Positions 1-8,761 of a stretch of DNA of 9,723 nt are shown piece by piece. The translations under genes were made by a program, and so were the position numbers. Every line of letters begins with the position of its first letter. The stretch's first letter is position 1. Source of the DNA: Malacoplasma sp. (GTDB lineage: Bacteria > Bacillota_I > Bacilli_A > Mycoplasmatales > Mycoplasmoidaceae). Location of the stretch: assembly GCA_029050415.1 (NCBI GenBank), contig JAIDMU010000119.1, positions 1-9,723 of the forward strand, in the 5' to 3' direction. The notes beneath the pieces are model-generated. The model searched no databases. It saw only the letters and a list, made by a program, of their open reading frames with translations, and was not told where the DNA came from.

Positions 1-53
1 TTTTAATAAAAATATTTAACTAAATTTAAAAGCATTAAAAAATTTAATTTGTT

Positions 54-93
54 CATAAAAAAATAGGTAATTTAAAAAATAAATTACCTATTT
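54..93 (-). terminator. Rho-independent terminator of the symporter/small membrane protein unit
   Basis: A perfect 13-bp inverted repeat (61-73 with 81-93, 7-nt loop) lies 23 bp below the stop of the small membrane protein gene. On the minus strand the stem runs into a T tract (63 down to 57), as expected for an intrinsic terminator of leftward transcription. The plus side is also moderately T-rich, so weak action on a rightward transcript entering from the left is possible. Positions 1-53 hold no gene I can support. Confidence 0.8.
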
Positions 94-115
94 GTTATGA
101 ATTTTGTTATAAAAA

Positions 116-622
116 TTATTTATCTTTTTTTGAAGAATATTCATTTACTTCTTTATACAAACTTTCAATGTAAATTCTTTTTAATTCTTTGTACAGTAAA
201 ATCATTCCAATAAATGTAGTTATTTGAAAAATGATTCCCATGACTAGTAAATAATAAACATTTTTAGAAACATTATTTTTAAGTATTTCTACTTTTTCAA
301 TTTTATCTATAACATAAAGATTAATAATGATTGGAAAAAATATAAATAAAGCTCCAACTACAAATAATGATGTAGATGCATTTGATAGTACTAATGCAGA
401 GCTTGCTGTTGCATAATTTTTAAAATCTTCTGATCCGCTATAAGAATATCCTTTATGTAACAAAATTGCTGCAACAATAATTAAAATAAAACCTGATAAA
501 AAGAATCCACAATAAAAAAAGATATTTGTACCAATTTTTCTTAAAGTTCTTTCATTATCACTGTAATAACTATTTGTTGTTATTTTTTCTAGATTTTTTT
601 TGATTTTAGTTTTTTGTTTCAT
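116..622 (-). CDS. Small three-helix membrane protein, coupled to the symporter gene
   Basis: This 168-residue protein is not one I recognise. It has a basic N-terminus, three hydrophobic segments (about residues 33-55, 80-104 and 121-144) and a charged Lys/Glu-rich tail. A Ser/Ala-rich stretch (about 73-85) leads into the second helix. There is no signal peptidase or lipobox motif. The ATG (622-620) lies 1 nt after the symporter stop (626-624). The nearest Shine-Dalgarno-like sequence, GAAGG, is about 12 nt upstream inside the symporter gene, so translation is probably coupled to that gene. By analogy with small membrane partners co-transcribed with some symporters of this superfamily (YjcH with ActP, YhdT with PanF), it could be an accessory subunit; this is inference from gene order only. 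A terminator follows directly. Confidence 0.75.
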   Translation of the reverse strand: MKQKTKIKKNLEKITTNSYYSDNERTLRKIGTNIFFYCGFFLSGFILIIVAAILLHKGYSYSGSEDFKNYATASSALVLSNASTSLFVVGALFIFFPIIINLYVIDKIEKVEILKNNVSKNVYYLLVMGIIFQITTFIGMILLYKELKRIYIESLYKEVNEYSSKKDK

Positions 623-623
623 T

Positions 624-2903
624 TTATTTAAAAACCTTCATATATTCTTGACTAATATTTCCACGGTTTAATTCACGTGTTAAATAATCTAGACGATACT
701 TTTTAAATTCATTTTCTTGAAGAATTGGTTTTTTAAAAATTAGAGTTCTTCACTTGTTGCAGTTTGTTCTATTCATAACATATCTTTCATAACTTGTTAA
801 TTGTAAAAATTCTTTATAAGATGTTAGATGTTTTTCAAGTTCTAAAGGATCTTTACTATTCTTTTTATCTGCATAATGAGATTTAACATATTTTGCATAT
901 GCTTTTTCATCCATACTTACAGATCATTCAACTTCTGAAACCAAATAGTTTTCTTTAGATATACAAGCTCATGAATAGTTTTCAAATTGCTCAATAATTT
1001 TTTGATCAACATAAAAGCCTTTTTTGTATTTGAATAAGTTTTCAAAGAACTGGTAAATCCATGCAAAGAGCACAACAAATGCAAATGTAAACGGACCATC
1101 TCATTGACTACTATAATATGATGCATCACCATTTCAACCAATTCATTTAGCAATAGTACTATCACCAAAAATAAATATGACTATTGCAAAAACATGTCCT
1201 AAATATAATGCTCATGTCATTGAATTTTTCTTGATGTATGTTCCAAACATACCCATTAAGAATGCAGCTAATACTGGTGCACCAAAACTACCTTGTAATG
1301 AGTTAAAGAATATATAAACTTGATTTACTTGACCAGCAATTAAAATCGCTGTAAAACCATACCCTACAATTCCCATAGATAAAGAAACTATTTTTCCTCA
1401 TACTACTTGTTGTTTTTCAGAAAGGTTTGGTTTGTGAGGTAATAAAATATCTTTAACAAAAACTTCAGCTCCTGATGTCATTCCAGCACCATTTGTTCCT
1501 TGTGCAGCTGCCATTACAGCAGCAATAACTATACCACTTACTCCAATCGGTAAAGTTGTAACCATGAAGTATGGAACTGTTGCTGTAGTTTTAATTAATC
1601 CATAACTATGAATAATTTGTTGACCGTTTTCTCCAATTAAAGGGTTACCATCTTTATCCAATCATTTAATCGCAATTTGATCAACAAATTCATTTTTGAC
1701 ACCTTGAAAATTATCAAAATTAGAAATTATTCCTTGCGGACTAGTTCATCCATCAGTTTTGAAAGGTAATTGTGCTACACCTTGACTTACATCAGGGACT
1801 ATTGGTACACCATTGGCGTCTGGGAAGTAGGCGACCCCAAATCCACTAGTAGAACCTAATGAATAAGGTGAAGTGAATATTTGATAAATAATTGTTCCAA
1901 AACCATAGAACAAGAAGAAAGATAATAAAAACATACAAGAGTTTAAATAAATTGCTTTTTTAGTTTCAGATAGTCTTTTTGATGATTGATATCTTTGTAC
2001 AATATCATGTCCACATACCATTGAATATAAAACACTAACTAAATATGTCATTAAAATAAGTGGAATTCCAACTTGACTAAAAGATATCACTCATTTATTT
2101 GCAGCAAAATACTTTCCTGAATCAAAAGCAAAATTAGCTGTTATAGCAAAACTGTTTTCTCCAGCATTTACTCCATTAACATTTGCGTTACTAGCATTAG
2201 GAATGCCTCCAATAATTCCCATTCCAAAAAAACAAAGTACTAAAATACCTGCTGTTAAAAATATTGCTTGTACAACATCAGCTCAAATAACTCCTTTTGT
2301 ACCACCTCAAACTGCACTAAACACAGCAATTGCAGCAATTATAAAAGCAATTAAATAAGGATTAACTTCTGGTAAAACAGAACTTATAACAATAGTTGGT
2401 AAATAAGTAACTACACCAACTCTGATAGTGTGATAAAAAATATAAAAAATACTTACAAGCATTTGACAAGCATGATTATATCTTTTTTCTAAATACCCAT
2501 ATGCTGTACTTGATTGTAATTGTCTATAAAAAGGTATTACATATCTAATTATAAATGGAGCACAGCATGGAATAATCATCGCACCAATTACTACAGCTCA
2601 ATCAGAAGTAAAAGTTGTTTCTGGAACCGAAATAAAAGTAATTGCAGACAGTGACGTTGCAAAAACACTTAATCCTACAGCTCATCCAGGAACAGATCCA
2701 CTAGCTTTGAAATACTCTTGAGAACTTGATGCAAGATTGTTTCTTGATCTTTGAAATTGAAAAAACAAACCCATAACAAGTATTCCCCCCAAATAAAGAG
2801 CAATAACTACTCAATTAAGTGGAGAAAATTCAAAGTGTTGAAATGAATCTAAACCTAGTTTTGCAAGATCTTCAGACTTCATTGATAAACCTTGATCAGG
2901 CAT
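624..2903 (-). CDS. Sodium:solute symporter (SSS/SSF family) transporter
   Basis: A 759-residue polytopic membrane protein, read through several TGA (Trp) codons such as 1398-1400, 1746-1748 and 2307-2309. The family would import a small solute with sodium. SSS-type motifs in order: the SVFATSLSAITF-like helix (about residues 80-91), FYRQLQSSTAYGYLEKRY before helix 4, WGGTKGVIWADVVQ (199-212, the clearest signature), and a DIVQRY segment (about 300-305). Helix 8 ends in a VFVKDI block (about 481-486). The protein is longer than usual: a roughly 95-residue polar, predicted external loop (344-440) and a roughly 138-residue polar tail (about 622-759) flank the core. The start ATG has a strong AAGGAGG ribosome site 4 nt upstream. 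Substrate cannot be told from sequence. Sequence GGGGTCGCC at residues 356-358 belongs to a GC-rich patch unlike its surroundings. Confidence 0.9.
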
Positions 2904-2943
2904 TTTCCCTCCTTAAAATTATTTTTTTACTAAGAATATAAAA

Positions 2944-2957
2944 TGAGTATATTCTCA
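2944..2957. promoter_or_regulatory. Operator-like palindrome, site 1
   Basis: TGAGTATATTCTCA is a 14-bp palindrome with 6 of 7 base pairs matching. On the minus strand it encloses the hexamer TATACT, a plausible -10 box for the symporter, about 40-55 bp above its start codon. A repressor bound here would block that promoter. The related site at 3018-3032 shares the right arm ATTCTCA. The binding protein is unknown. Confidence 0.35.
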
Positions 2958-3017
2958 CTAATTATTCTATTATTTGTAATTTTTACACTTTTAAAAAGTA
3001 CCTTTTTATAAATAAAA

Positions 3018-3032
3018 TGGGAAAAATTCTCA
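3018..3032. promoter_or_regulatory. Operator-like palindrome, site 2
   Basis: TGGGAAAAATTCTCA is an imperfect 15-bp palindrome (5 of 7 pairs) whose right arm ATTCTCA repeats that of the site at 2944-2957, 75 bp away (about seven helical turns). Similar halves at such spacing would suit a looping regulator, but short AT-rich repeats also arise by chance. Confidence 0.25.
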
Positions 3033-3112
3033 AAAACTTATTTAGAACTTATTAAAAAATAATGTTTTATATTTACTATATAAAAAATAATTAAGTTTAA
3101 TAGAGAAAACAA

Positions 3113-3565
3113 ATGGAAATGCTTTGATTTTTTATAGTTATTCCTATAGCTTTTTTTGGATTTGTGTTATTTAAAGTAATAAAAAAAATACAATTCAATC
3201 ATGAATTACAAGAAACATTTAATAATTCAAAAACTTTAACACCTCAAGAATTTTTCAAATTAAGAGAAAATGCAATTAAAATGGGTGGTCAAAGTAAATA
3301 TGATAGAAGTGGAGTTTATGTTTTGTTTAATAAAAGTTCAAGCATGTATTATGTTGGTCAATCAGTAAACTTGTTAAAAAGAGTTAACAATCACTTTACA
3401 GGCAAAGGAAACGGTGATGTTTATGCTGATTATAAATATGGATCAGAATTTGAAATCACTTTAATTCCATGTAGTCAACAGGATTTAAATAAAATAGAAA
3501 GACATTATATAGAAATTTTTAATGCATACGGTAAGGGGTATAACAAAAATAAAGGAAATTGATAA
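3113..3565 (+). CDS. Membrane-anchored GIY-YIG nuclease domain protein
   Basis: This 150-residue protein joins one N-terminal hydrophobic helix (residues 5-20) to a GIY-YIG domain. Domain landmarks: GVY at 67-69, YVG at 80-82 followed by QS, the catalytic-type Arg in LLKRVNNH (R90), His94, Glu129 in the IERHYIEIFNA helix (metal ligand position) and GYN at 142-144. All key residues expected of an active nuclease fold are present. Lysines just after the helix (K21, K24, K25) suggest by the positive-inside rule that the nuclease domain faces the cytoplasm. The start ATG at 3113 is preferred because the membrane helix is then complete, reading TGA at 3125 as Trp; a GTG at 3164 would cut the helix away. 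The ribosome site (AGAGAA) is weak. A final TGA (Trp) precedes the TAA stop. Substrate and role are unknown. Confidence 0.8.
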
Positions 3566-3593
3566 AAAATTACTGCACAAGCAGTAATTTTTT
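3564..3593. terminator. Shared bidirectional terminator, GIY-YIG gene and rnmV
   Basis: A perfect 13-bp stem (3564-3576 with 3581-3593) with a 4-nt ACAA loop is flanked by A6 on the left and T6 on the right, so it can terminate transcripts from both directions. It begins inside the TAA stop of the GIY-YIG gene and contains the last codons and stop of rnmV. Confidence 0.85.
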
Positions 3594-4109
3594 AACATCT
3601 TCATAACTTAAATTAAGCATATTTAACCTTTTAAAAAGTTGTTTATGATTACAATAAGAAATATTAAATTTTTTGCAAATAAAAATTCGGGATTTTTTTG
3701 AATTTAAATTCAAATCTAAATAATCTTTTCATTCAATTGAATTATTGTTTTTTGAAAATTTGGTTACATTTTTAAAAGCTTTAATAATACTTTCAACACT
3801 TGCTTCAGCAACACCTATTTTTTTACCTTTTTTAATGTCTTTTTTTTCTATAAAACACTGTTTGGTATTTGGAATAATTTCAGTTAATTTTTTTCTGATT
3901 TTTTCACCTGGTCCATCAGGGTCTAAAAAAAGAATAATTCCTTTTTTTTTAGAAATAGAAATTATTTCATTTATTTTTTTTGAAGAAATAGATAGACCAT
4001 TGGTTTCAATAGTATCTACAGTAAAAATACTTTTTAATTTACTTGTGTCTGTTTTTCCTTCCACAATAACAACTTCATCAATAACAGGTTTTTTTATGTT
4101 TTGTTGCAT
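3570..4109 (-). CDS. rnmV: Ribonuclease M5 (5S rRNA maturation)
   Basis: RNase M5 trims both ends of 5S rRNA precursor in Gram-positive bacteria and Mollicutes. The 179-residue product is close to the usual size (about 180-190). Its Toprim domain shows VVIVEGKTDT with Glu17 and LFLDPDGPG with Asp63 and Asp65, the metal-binding acidic residues. The C-terminal half ends with the family-like KRLNMLNLSYEDVKKLL segment. A TGA at 3729-3731 is read as Trp. I chose ATG at 4109, with GAGA about 8 nt upstream; a TTG at 4121 is in frame but has no ribosome site. The gene starts 16 nt inside the 3' end of prs, implying translational coupling, and its stop (3570-3572) lies inside the terminator hairpin. 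In Bacillus the gene sits next to ksgA; here it does not. Confidence 0.9.
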
Positions 4110-5119
4110 ACAATGTCTCAATATTTTTTATAAATATCTGATACAGATTTATGATTTATTTGAGCTTCTAATATTTCAGCATAAAAAGAAGATAATTTAA
4201 CTACTTTTATATGTGGATGATTAATTTTTAAATTTGATTCAATTGTGTCAGCAATATATAATTCATTAATTAATCTATTATCTAATGCTTTTTCAAATTT
4301 CTGGATAGCATTATTTGAAAAAACACCATGTGTAGCCATAACAAAAATTTTGTTACAACCTTTATTTTTTAGTAATTCTATATTTTGTAAAATAGTTCCA
4401 CCAGTGTCTATCATATCATCAATCAATAAACAGTCCTTATTTTCCACATCACCTAAAACATTAGAAATCTCTACAACATTTGGTTTAGGTCTTCTTTTAT
4501 CAACAATTGCTAAATTAACATTTAAAATTTCTGATATTTTTCTAACATTTTTTACTGCACCATAATCTGGAGCTACCATAGTTAAATTTTCAATAACACC
4601 TGGATTATTTTTTCTAAATTCTCTAAACAAAACACAAGAAGCAGTCATAGTATCTACAGGAATGTTAAAAAAACCTTGTGTTTGAGCTGAATGTATGTCT
4701 ATTAAAATTATTTTTGTTGCCCCAGCATTTTCTAAAAAATTTGCAACTAATTTACATGTAATAGGTTCTCTTCCTTTTGCTTTTCTATCTTGTCTAGCAT
4801 ATCCATAATAAGGAATAATAACAGTAATAGAATTTGCTGAAGCTCTTTTTAATGAATCAATAGCAATTAATAATTCCATTAAATTATCATTTACTGGATT
4901 ACTAGTTGATTGAAATAAAAAAACATCCATTCCTCTAACAGTATTGTCAGATTTAACTAGAATTTCACCATCTGCAAATCTACTTGTAGTAATTGATCCA
5001 AGTCTAATACCTGTTTTTTCTGCAACTTCTTTTGCAAATTGATCACCATTACTTAATCCAAAAATTATACAATTGTTAATATCACTAATCATAAAAAATC
5101 CATTTGTTTTATTATCCAT
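4094..5119 (-). CDS. prs: Ribose-phosphate pyrophosphokinase (PRPP synthetase)
   Basis: Prs converts ribose 5-phosphate and ATP to PRPP, the ribosyl donor for nucleotide salvage, on which Mollicutes depend because they lack de novo purine and pyrimidine synthesis. The 341-residue product has all class I landmarks: FADGEILVK (48-56), the flexible loop YYGYARQDRKAKGREPIT (104-121), the signature DIHSAQTQGFF (141-151), and the PRPP-binding loop DDMIDTGGT (234-242). A TGA at 4118-4120 is Trp334, so the true stop is TAA at 4094-4096; this adds an eight-residue tail (WDIVCNKT) that overlaps the start of rnmV. The product is about 24 residues longer than the Bacillus enzyme, mostly at the two ends. 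It lies 49 nt below rnhA, with a weak ribosome site (GATTAGATT before ATG). A TATGAT hexamer in that gap could be a secondary promoter. Confidence 0.97.
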
Positions 5120-5168
5120 AATCTAATCATATTATTATTTTAAATTCATTACTAAATAAAAAATAAAT

Positions 5169-5837
5169 TTAATTACTACTTACTGATTTTTTTGCTAATT
5201 CATCAGCAATGTTATTATATTCAATATCATTATGTGCCCTAACTTTTTGAAATAATAACTCTAATTTTTGTTTATTTTTTTCTATAAATTCTAAATACAT
5301 TAAAGAAATAGAAGATTTTGCTTCTCACTCTTTTGTAATTCACTTTTCAATACCTAAATAGTCATAGTAAATTTTTATTTTTTTTAAATTATTTTTTATA
5401 CAAAATTGAATTGCATTAATTGTTCCAATAATTTCGCCTGCTACATTTAAATGTGATTTATATTTTTGGTATTCATTTTGATTTAATTTATTTGAAAAAA
5501 TGATTCAATTATTAGAATTTAATCCATTAATAATTAAGATACCATATCCTATTTTTTGATTTTTTTTATTGAATGATCCATCAACAAAAATAGGATATAT
5601 ATTTTCTTTTAAATCTAATTTAACTGAATTTTTAACTTGAATATCATTTATCAATTCATCACTAATTTCTTTGTTGCTTTTTTTAAAATTAAATAAAAAC
5701 AATTTTGCTTCTTCCAAAGTAGAAAAACTTTTATAAATAGCGTTTTTAAAACCAATAACACTTTCTTGACAATCTTTTCAATTATTAAATATTCCAATTT
5801 TTCTACCAACTGCAACAGAATAATATTTTTTGCTCAT
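5169..5837 (-). CDS. rnhA: Ribonuclease H with viroplasmin-like N-terminal domain
   Basis: RNase H cuts the RNA strand of RNA-DNA hybrids such as primers and R-loops. The 222-residue protein has two parts. Residues 1-50 match the small hybrid-binding domain of RNase HI and caulimovirus viroplasmin (KKYYSVAVGR, IFNNWKDC, AIYKSFSTLEEA). Residues 80-222 form the catalytic domain with the DEDD residues Asp86 (FVDGSF), Glu135 (AGEIIG), Asp159 (YYDYLGIEKW) and Asp212 (IADELAKKS), plus His202. Several TGA codons, including 5505-5507 (Trp111), are read through. The start is fixed by conservation of the first residues, yet no Shine-Dalgarno sequence precedes it: instead a terminator hairpin with a T tract ends a few bases upstream. 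The gene leads the unit rnhA-prs-rnmV. Confidence 0.92.
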
Positions 5838-5841
5838 AAAT

Positions 5842-5878
5842 AAAAAAAATAATACATAAACTATTATGTATTATTTTT
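5842..5878 (-). terminator. Terminator of the polytopic membrane protein gene
   Basis: A perfect 15-bp inverted repeat (5845-5859 with 5864-5878, 4-nt loop) is followed on the minus strand by eight T residues (5849 down to 5842). It lies 29 bp below the membrane protein stop and only 4 bp above the rnhA ATG. It therefore separates the two genes transcriptionally, and leaves rnhA without room for a normal leader. Confidence 0.8.
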
Positions 5879-5885
5879 ATATTAA
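5845..5885 (-). promoter_or_regulatory. Possible rnhA promoter embedded in the hairpin
   Basis: Since the hairpin blocks readthrough, rnhA should have its own promoter. TATTAT (minus strand, 5854-5849) is a possible -10 box that would start transcription about 5 nt before the ATG, giving a nearly leaderless mRNA. No clear -35 box is seen, and AT-rich hexamers like this are frequent by chance. Confidence 0.25.
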
Positions 5886-5906
5886 AAATTAAAATATTTA
5901 ATTAAA

Positions 5907-6665
5907 TTAATTATTGTTATTTTTTTTAATTTTACTAATCCCAAATCAAGAGAAATAAAAAATAGCATGTGAAGCTGGAAAAAATATTAATCACATTCCT
6001 AAAATAACTGGTAAAGCTATTGTTAAATTATCTCTCACATTTGTAAAATTTCCATAAACTGAGTAATGATAAATATTTCCTTCTTGATCACTATAATTTA
6101 AAACAAATGGAATAGTAATTAAATAAATTACATAAATTGTTGGATAAATTATTTGTTTAAGTAAAGAAATTCAAAAAATTTTAGGATATTGGTTTTGATA
6201 AAAATAAAAAAAACAAAATCCAAACACAAAAAAACTAATTGGACATATTATGTGATATCAAGCGTTTTCAAATATTTCAAAAAAATTACCTCTATAACCA
6301 TAACCACCCAAGCCGACTAAAATGACATTATAACCAATGAATGTAAAGAATATGTAAACTAAATTACTAATTAATCATTGATTATTTTTTAAAAAACTAT
6401 GCTTTCTAAAAAATAAATAAAATAGCATATAAAATCAAAGTAAAATATTGCTTTGATCTGTGAACTTATCAATAGTTTTTCATCCACCATATCCACCGTT
6501 TGTAGAAAGTTCTGTAATAATATCAAAAATAAAAAAAACTATAGTTACTGAATACATTAAGAAAAAAGCAAAACCTAATCAATCTATTCATTTAAAAGAC
6601 TTAAAATGATTAACTAAATTCCACTTATCTTTTTTGTTTTTTATTTCCATTAAATCAGTATTCAT
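5907..6665 (-). CDS. Polytopic membrane protein, DUF1600/Pr6Pr-like
   Basis: A 252-residue integral membrane protein with about six hydrophobic segments after a basic N-terminus and a Lys/Asn-rich tail. It resembles the uncharacterised Mollicute DUF1600 proteins and the Pr6Pr membrane family by spaced motifs: FTDQSNIL after the first helix and loop, WYHIICP at the middle helix, YPTIYVIYL, and YSVYGNF in the loop before the last helix. The family assignment is from remembered motif pattern and is moderately sure; the function is unknown. Several TGA codons serve as Trp. Two in-frame starts compete: ATG 6665, with AGAAAGG 13 nt upstream, and ATG 6650, which overlaps the stop of a seven-codon upstream frame. 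The gene is flanked by terminators on both sides, so it is probably transcribed alone. Confidence 0.75.
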
Positions 6666-6673
6666 ACAAGCAT
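6650..6673 (-). other. Seven-codon upstream reading frame overlapping the membrane protein start
   Basis: The frame MLVWILI (one TGA as Trp) starts at ATG 6673, which has a better-spaced ribosome site (AAAGG, 5 nt upstream) than the ATG of the main gene. Its TAA stop overlaps the in-frame ATG at 6650 as TAATG, a classic coupling arrangement. It may be a leader peptide, or coincidence in an AT-rich leader. Confidence 0.3.
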
Positions 6674-6760
6674 AAAACCTTTCTTAAAAATATTTTTAAA
6701 TGATATCATAAATTAAATTTTAAAAGATTTTTAATGATTTTTATTTGCTTAAAAGTAATA

Positions 6761-6791
6761 AAAAAAATTCCAATTAATTTGGAATTTTTTT
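6761..6791. terminator. dnaK terminator, symmetrical
   Basis: A perfect 13-bp stem (6761-6773 with 6779-6791, 5-nt loop) starts with A7 and ends with T7, so it can act on both strands. On the minus strand it lies 5 bp below the dnaK stop and isolates dnaK from the membrane protein gene. Confidence 0.85.
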
Positions 6792-6796
6792 GTTGT

Positions 6797-8605
<1,809 letters not shown>

Positions 8606-8667
8606 TTATCTAAATTTCTATAAATTTAATTACTAAAAAATTAACTAATATATATAGTAACATAATT

Positions 8668-8694
8668 TTAGCACTCTTGCACCTTTTTTGCTAA
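8668..8694. promoter_or_regulatory. CIRCE-like HrcA operator overlapping the dnaK promoter
   Basis: The CIRCE consensus is TTAGCACTC-N9-GAGTGCTAA. Here one arm is perfect (TTAGCACTC, 8668-8676), the spacer is exactly 9 nt, and the other arm (TTTTGCTAA, 8686-8694) matches 6 of 9, giving 15 of 18. On the minus strand TTAGCA and TAAAAT, 18 bp apart, fit -35 and -10 boxes for dnaK, so a repressor bound here would cover the promoter. The same region faces the divergent aldo/keto reductase gene. Confidence 0.8.
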
Positions 8695-8761
8695 TTTAAT
8701 AAAATTTTCTCTTTTTTTGTTAATTAAAACTAAAATAAACTAAAAAATAAGAGGTTATAAA

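Larger units (their letters stand above)
2904..3112. promoter_or_regulatory. Divergent promoter region between symporter and GIY-YIG genes
   Basis: This 209-bp gene-free stretch must hold the promoters for leftward symporter and rightward GIY-YIG transcription. Minus-strand hexamers resembling a -10 box are TATACT (within 2944-2957) and TATATT closer to the gene; on the plus strand TATATAAA near 3079-3086 is the best -10 candidate. No convincing -35 box pairs with them, as is common in Mollicutes. Two palindrome-like sites (2944-2957 and 3018-3032) are listed separately. Confidence 0.5.

Noticed and set aside
1..53. Possible end or start of another gene at the left edge
   Set aside because: All frames close within a few codons and nothing resembles a coding segment.
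917..1168. Leftward 83-residue frame inside the symporter gene
   Set aside because: It is in another frame from the symporter, is low-complexity and lacks a ribosome site; the symporter frame is open and conserved through this region.
624..2903. The symporter looks like several broken fragments under the standard code
   Set aside because: All internal stops are TGA in one continuous frame with family motifs on both sides; TGA is Trp here, so it is one intact gene and not a pseudogene.
2933..2955. Inverted repeat AGAATATA/TATATTCT as an attenuator
   Set aside because: The stem is only AT pairs apart from one, has no T tract on either strand, and overlaps the better TGAG/CTCA palindrome.
4110..4121. 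TTG start for rnmV giving four extra residues
   Set aside because: No ribosome site precedes it, while ATG 4109 has GAGA at suitable spacing.
3745..4200. Rightward hydrophobic 151-residue frame
   Set aside because: It is antisense to rnmV and prs, both strongly supported; its hydrophobicity comes from reading Lys/Glu-rich codons backwards.
4245..4565. Rightward 106-residue frame
   Set aside because: Antisense to conserved prs sequence, no ribosome site or domain.
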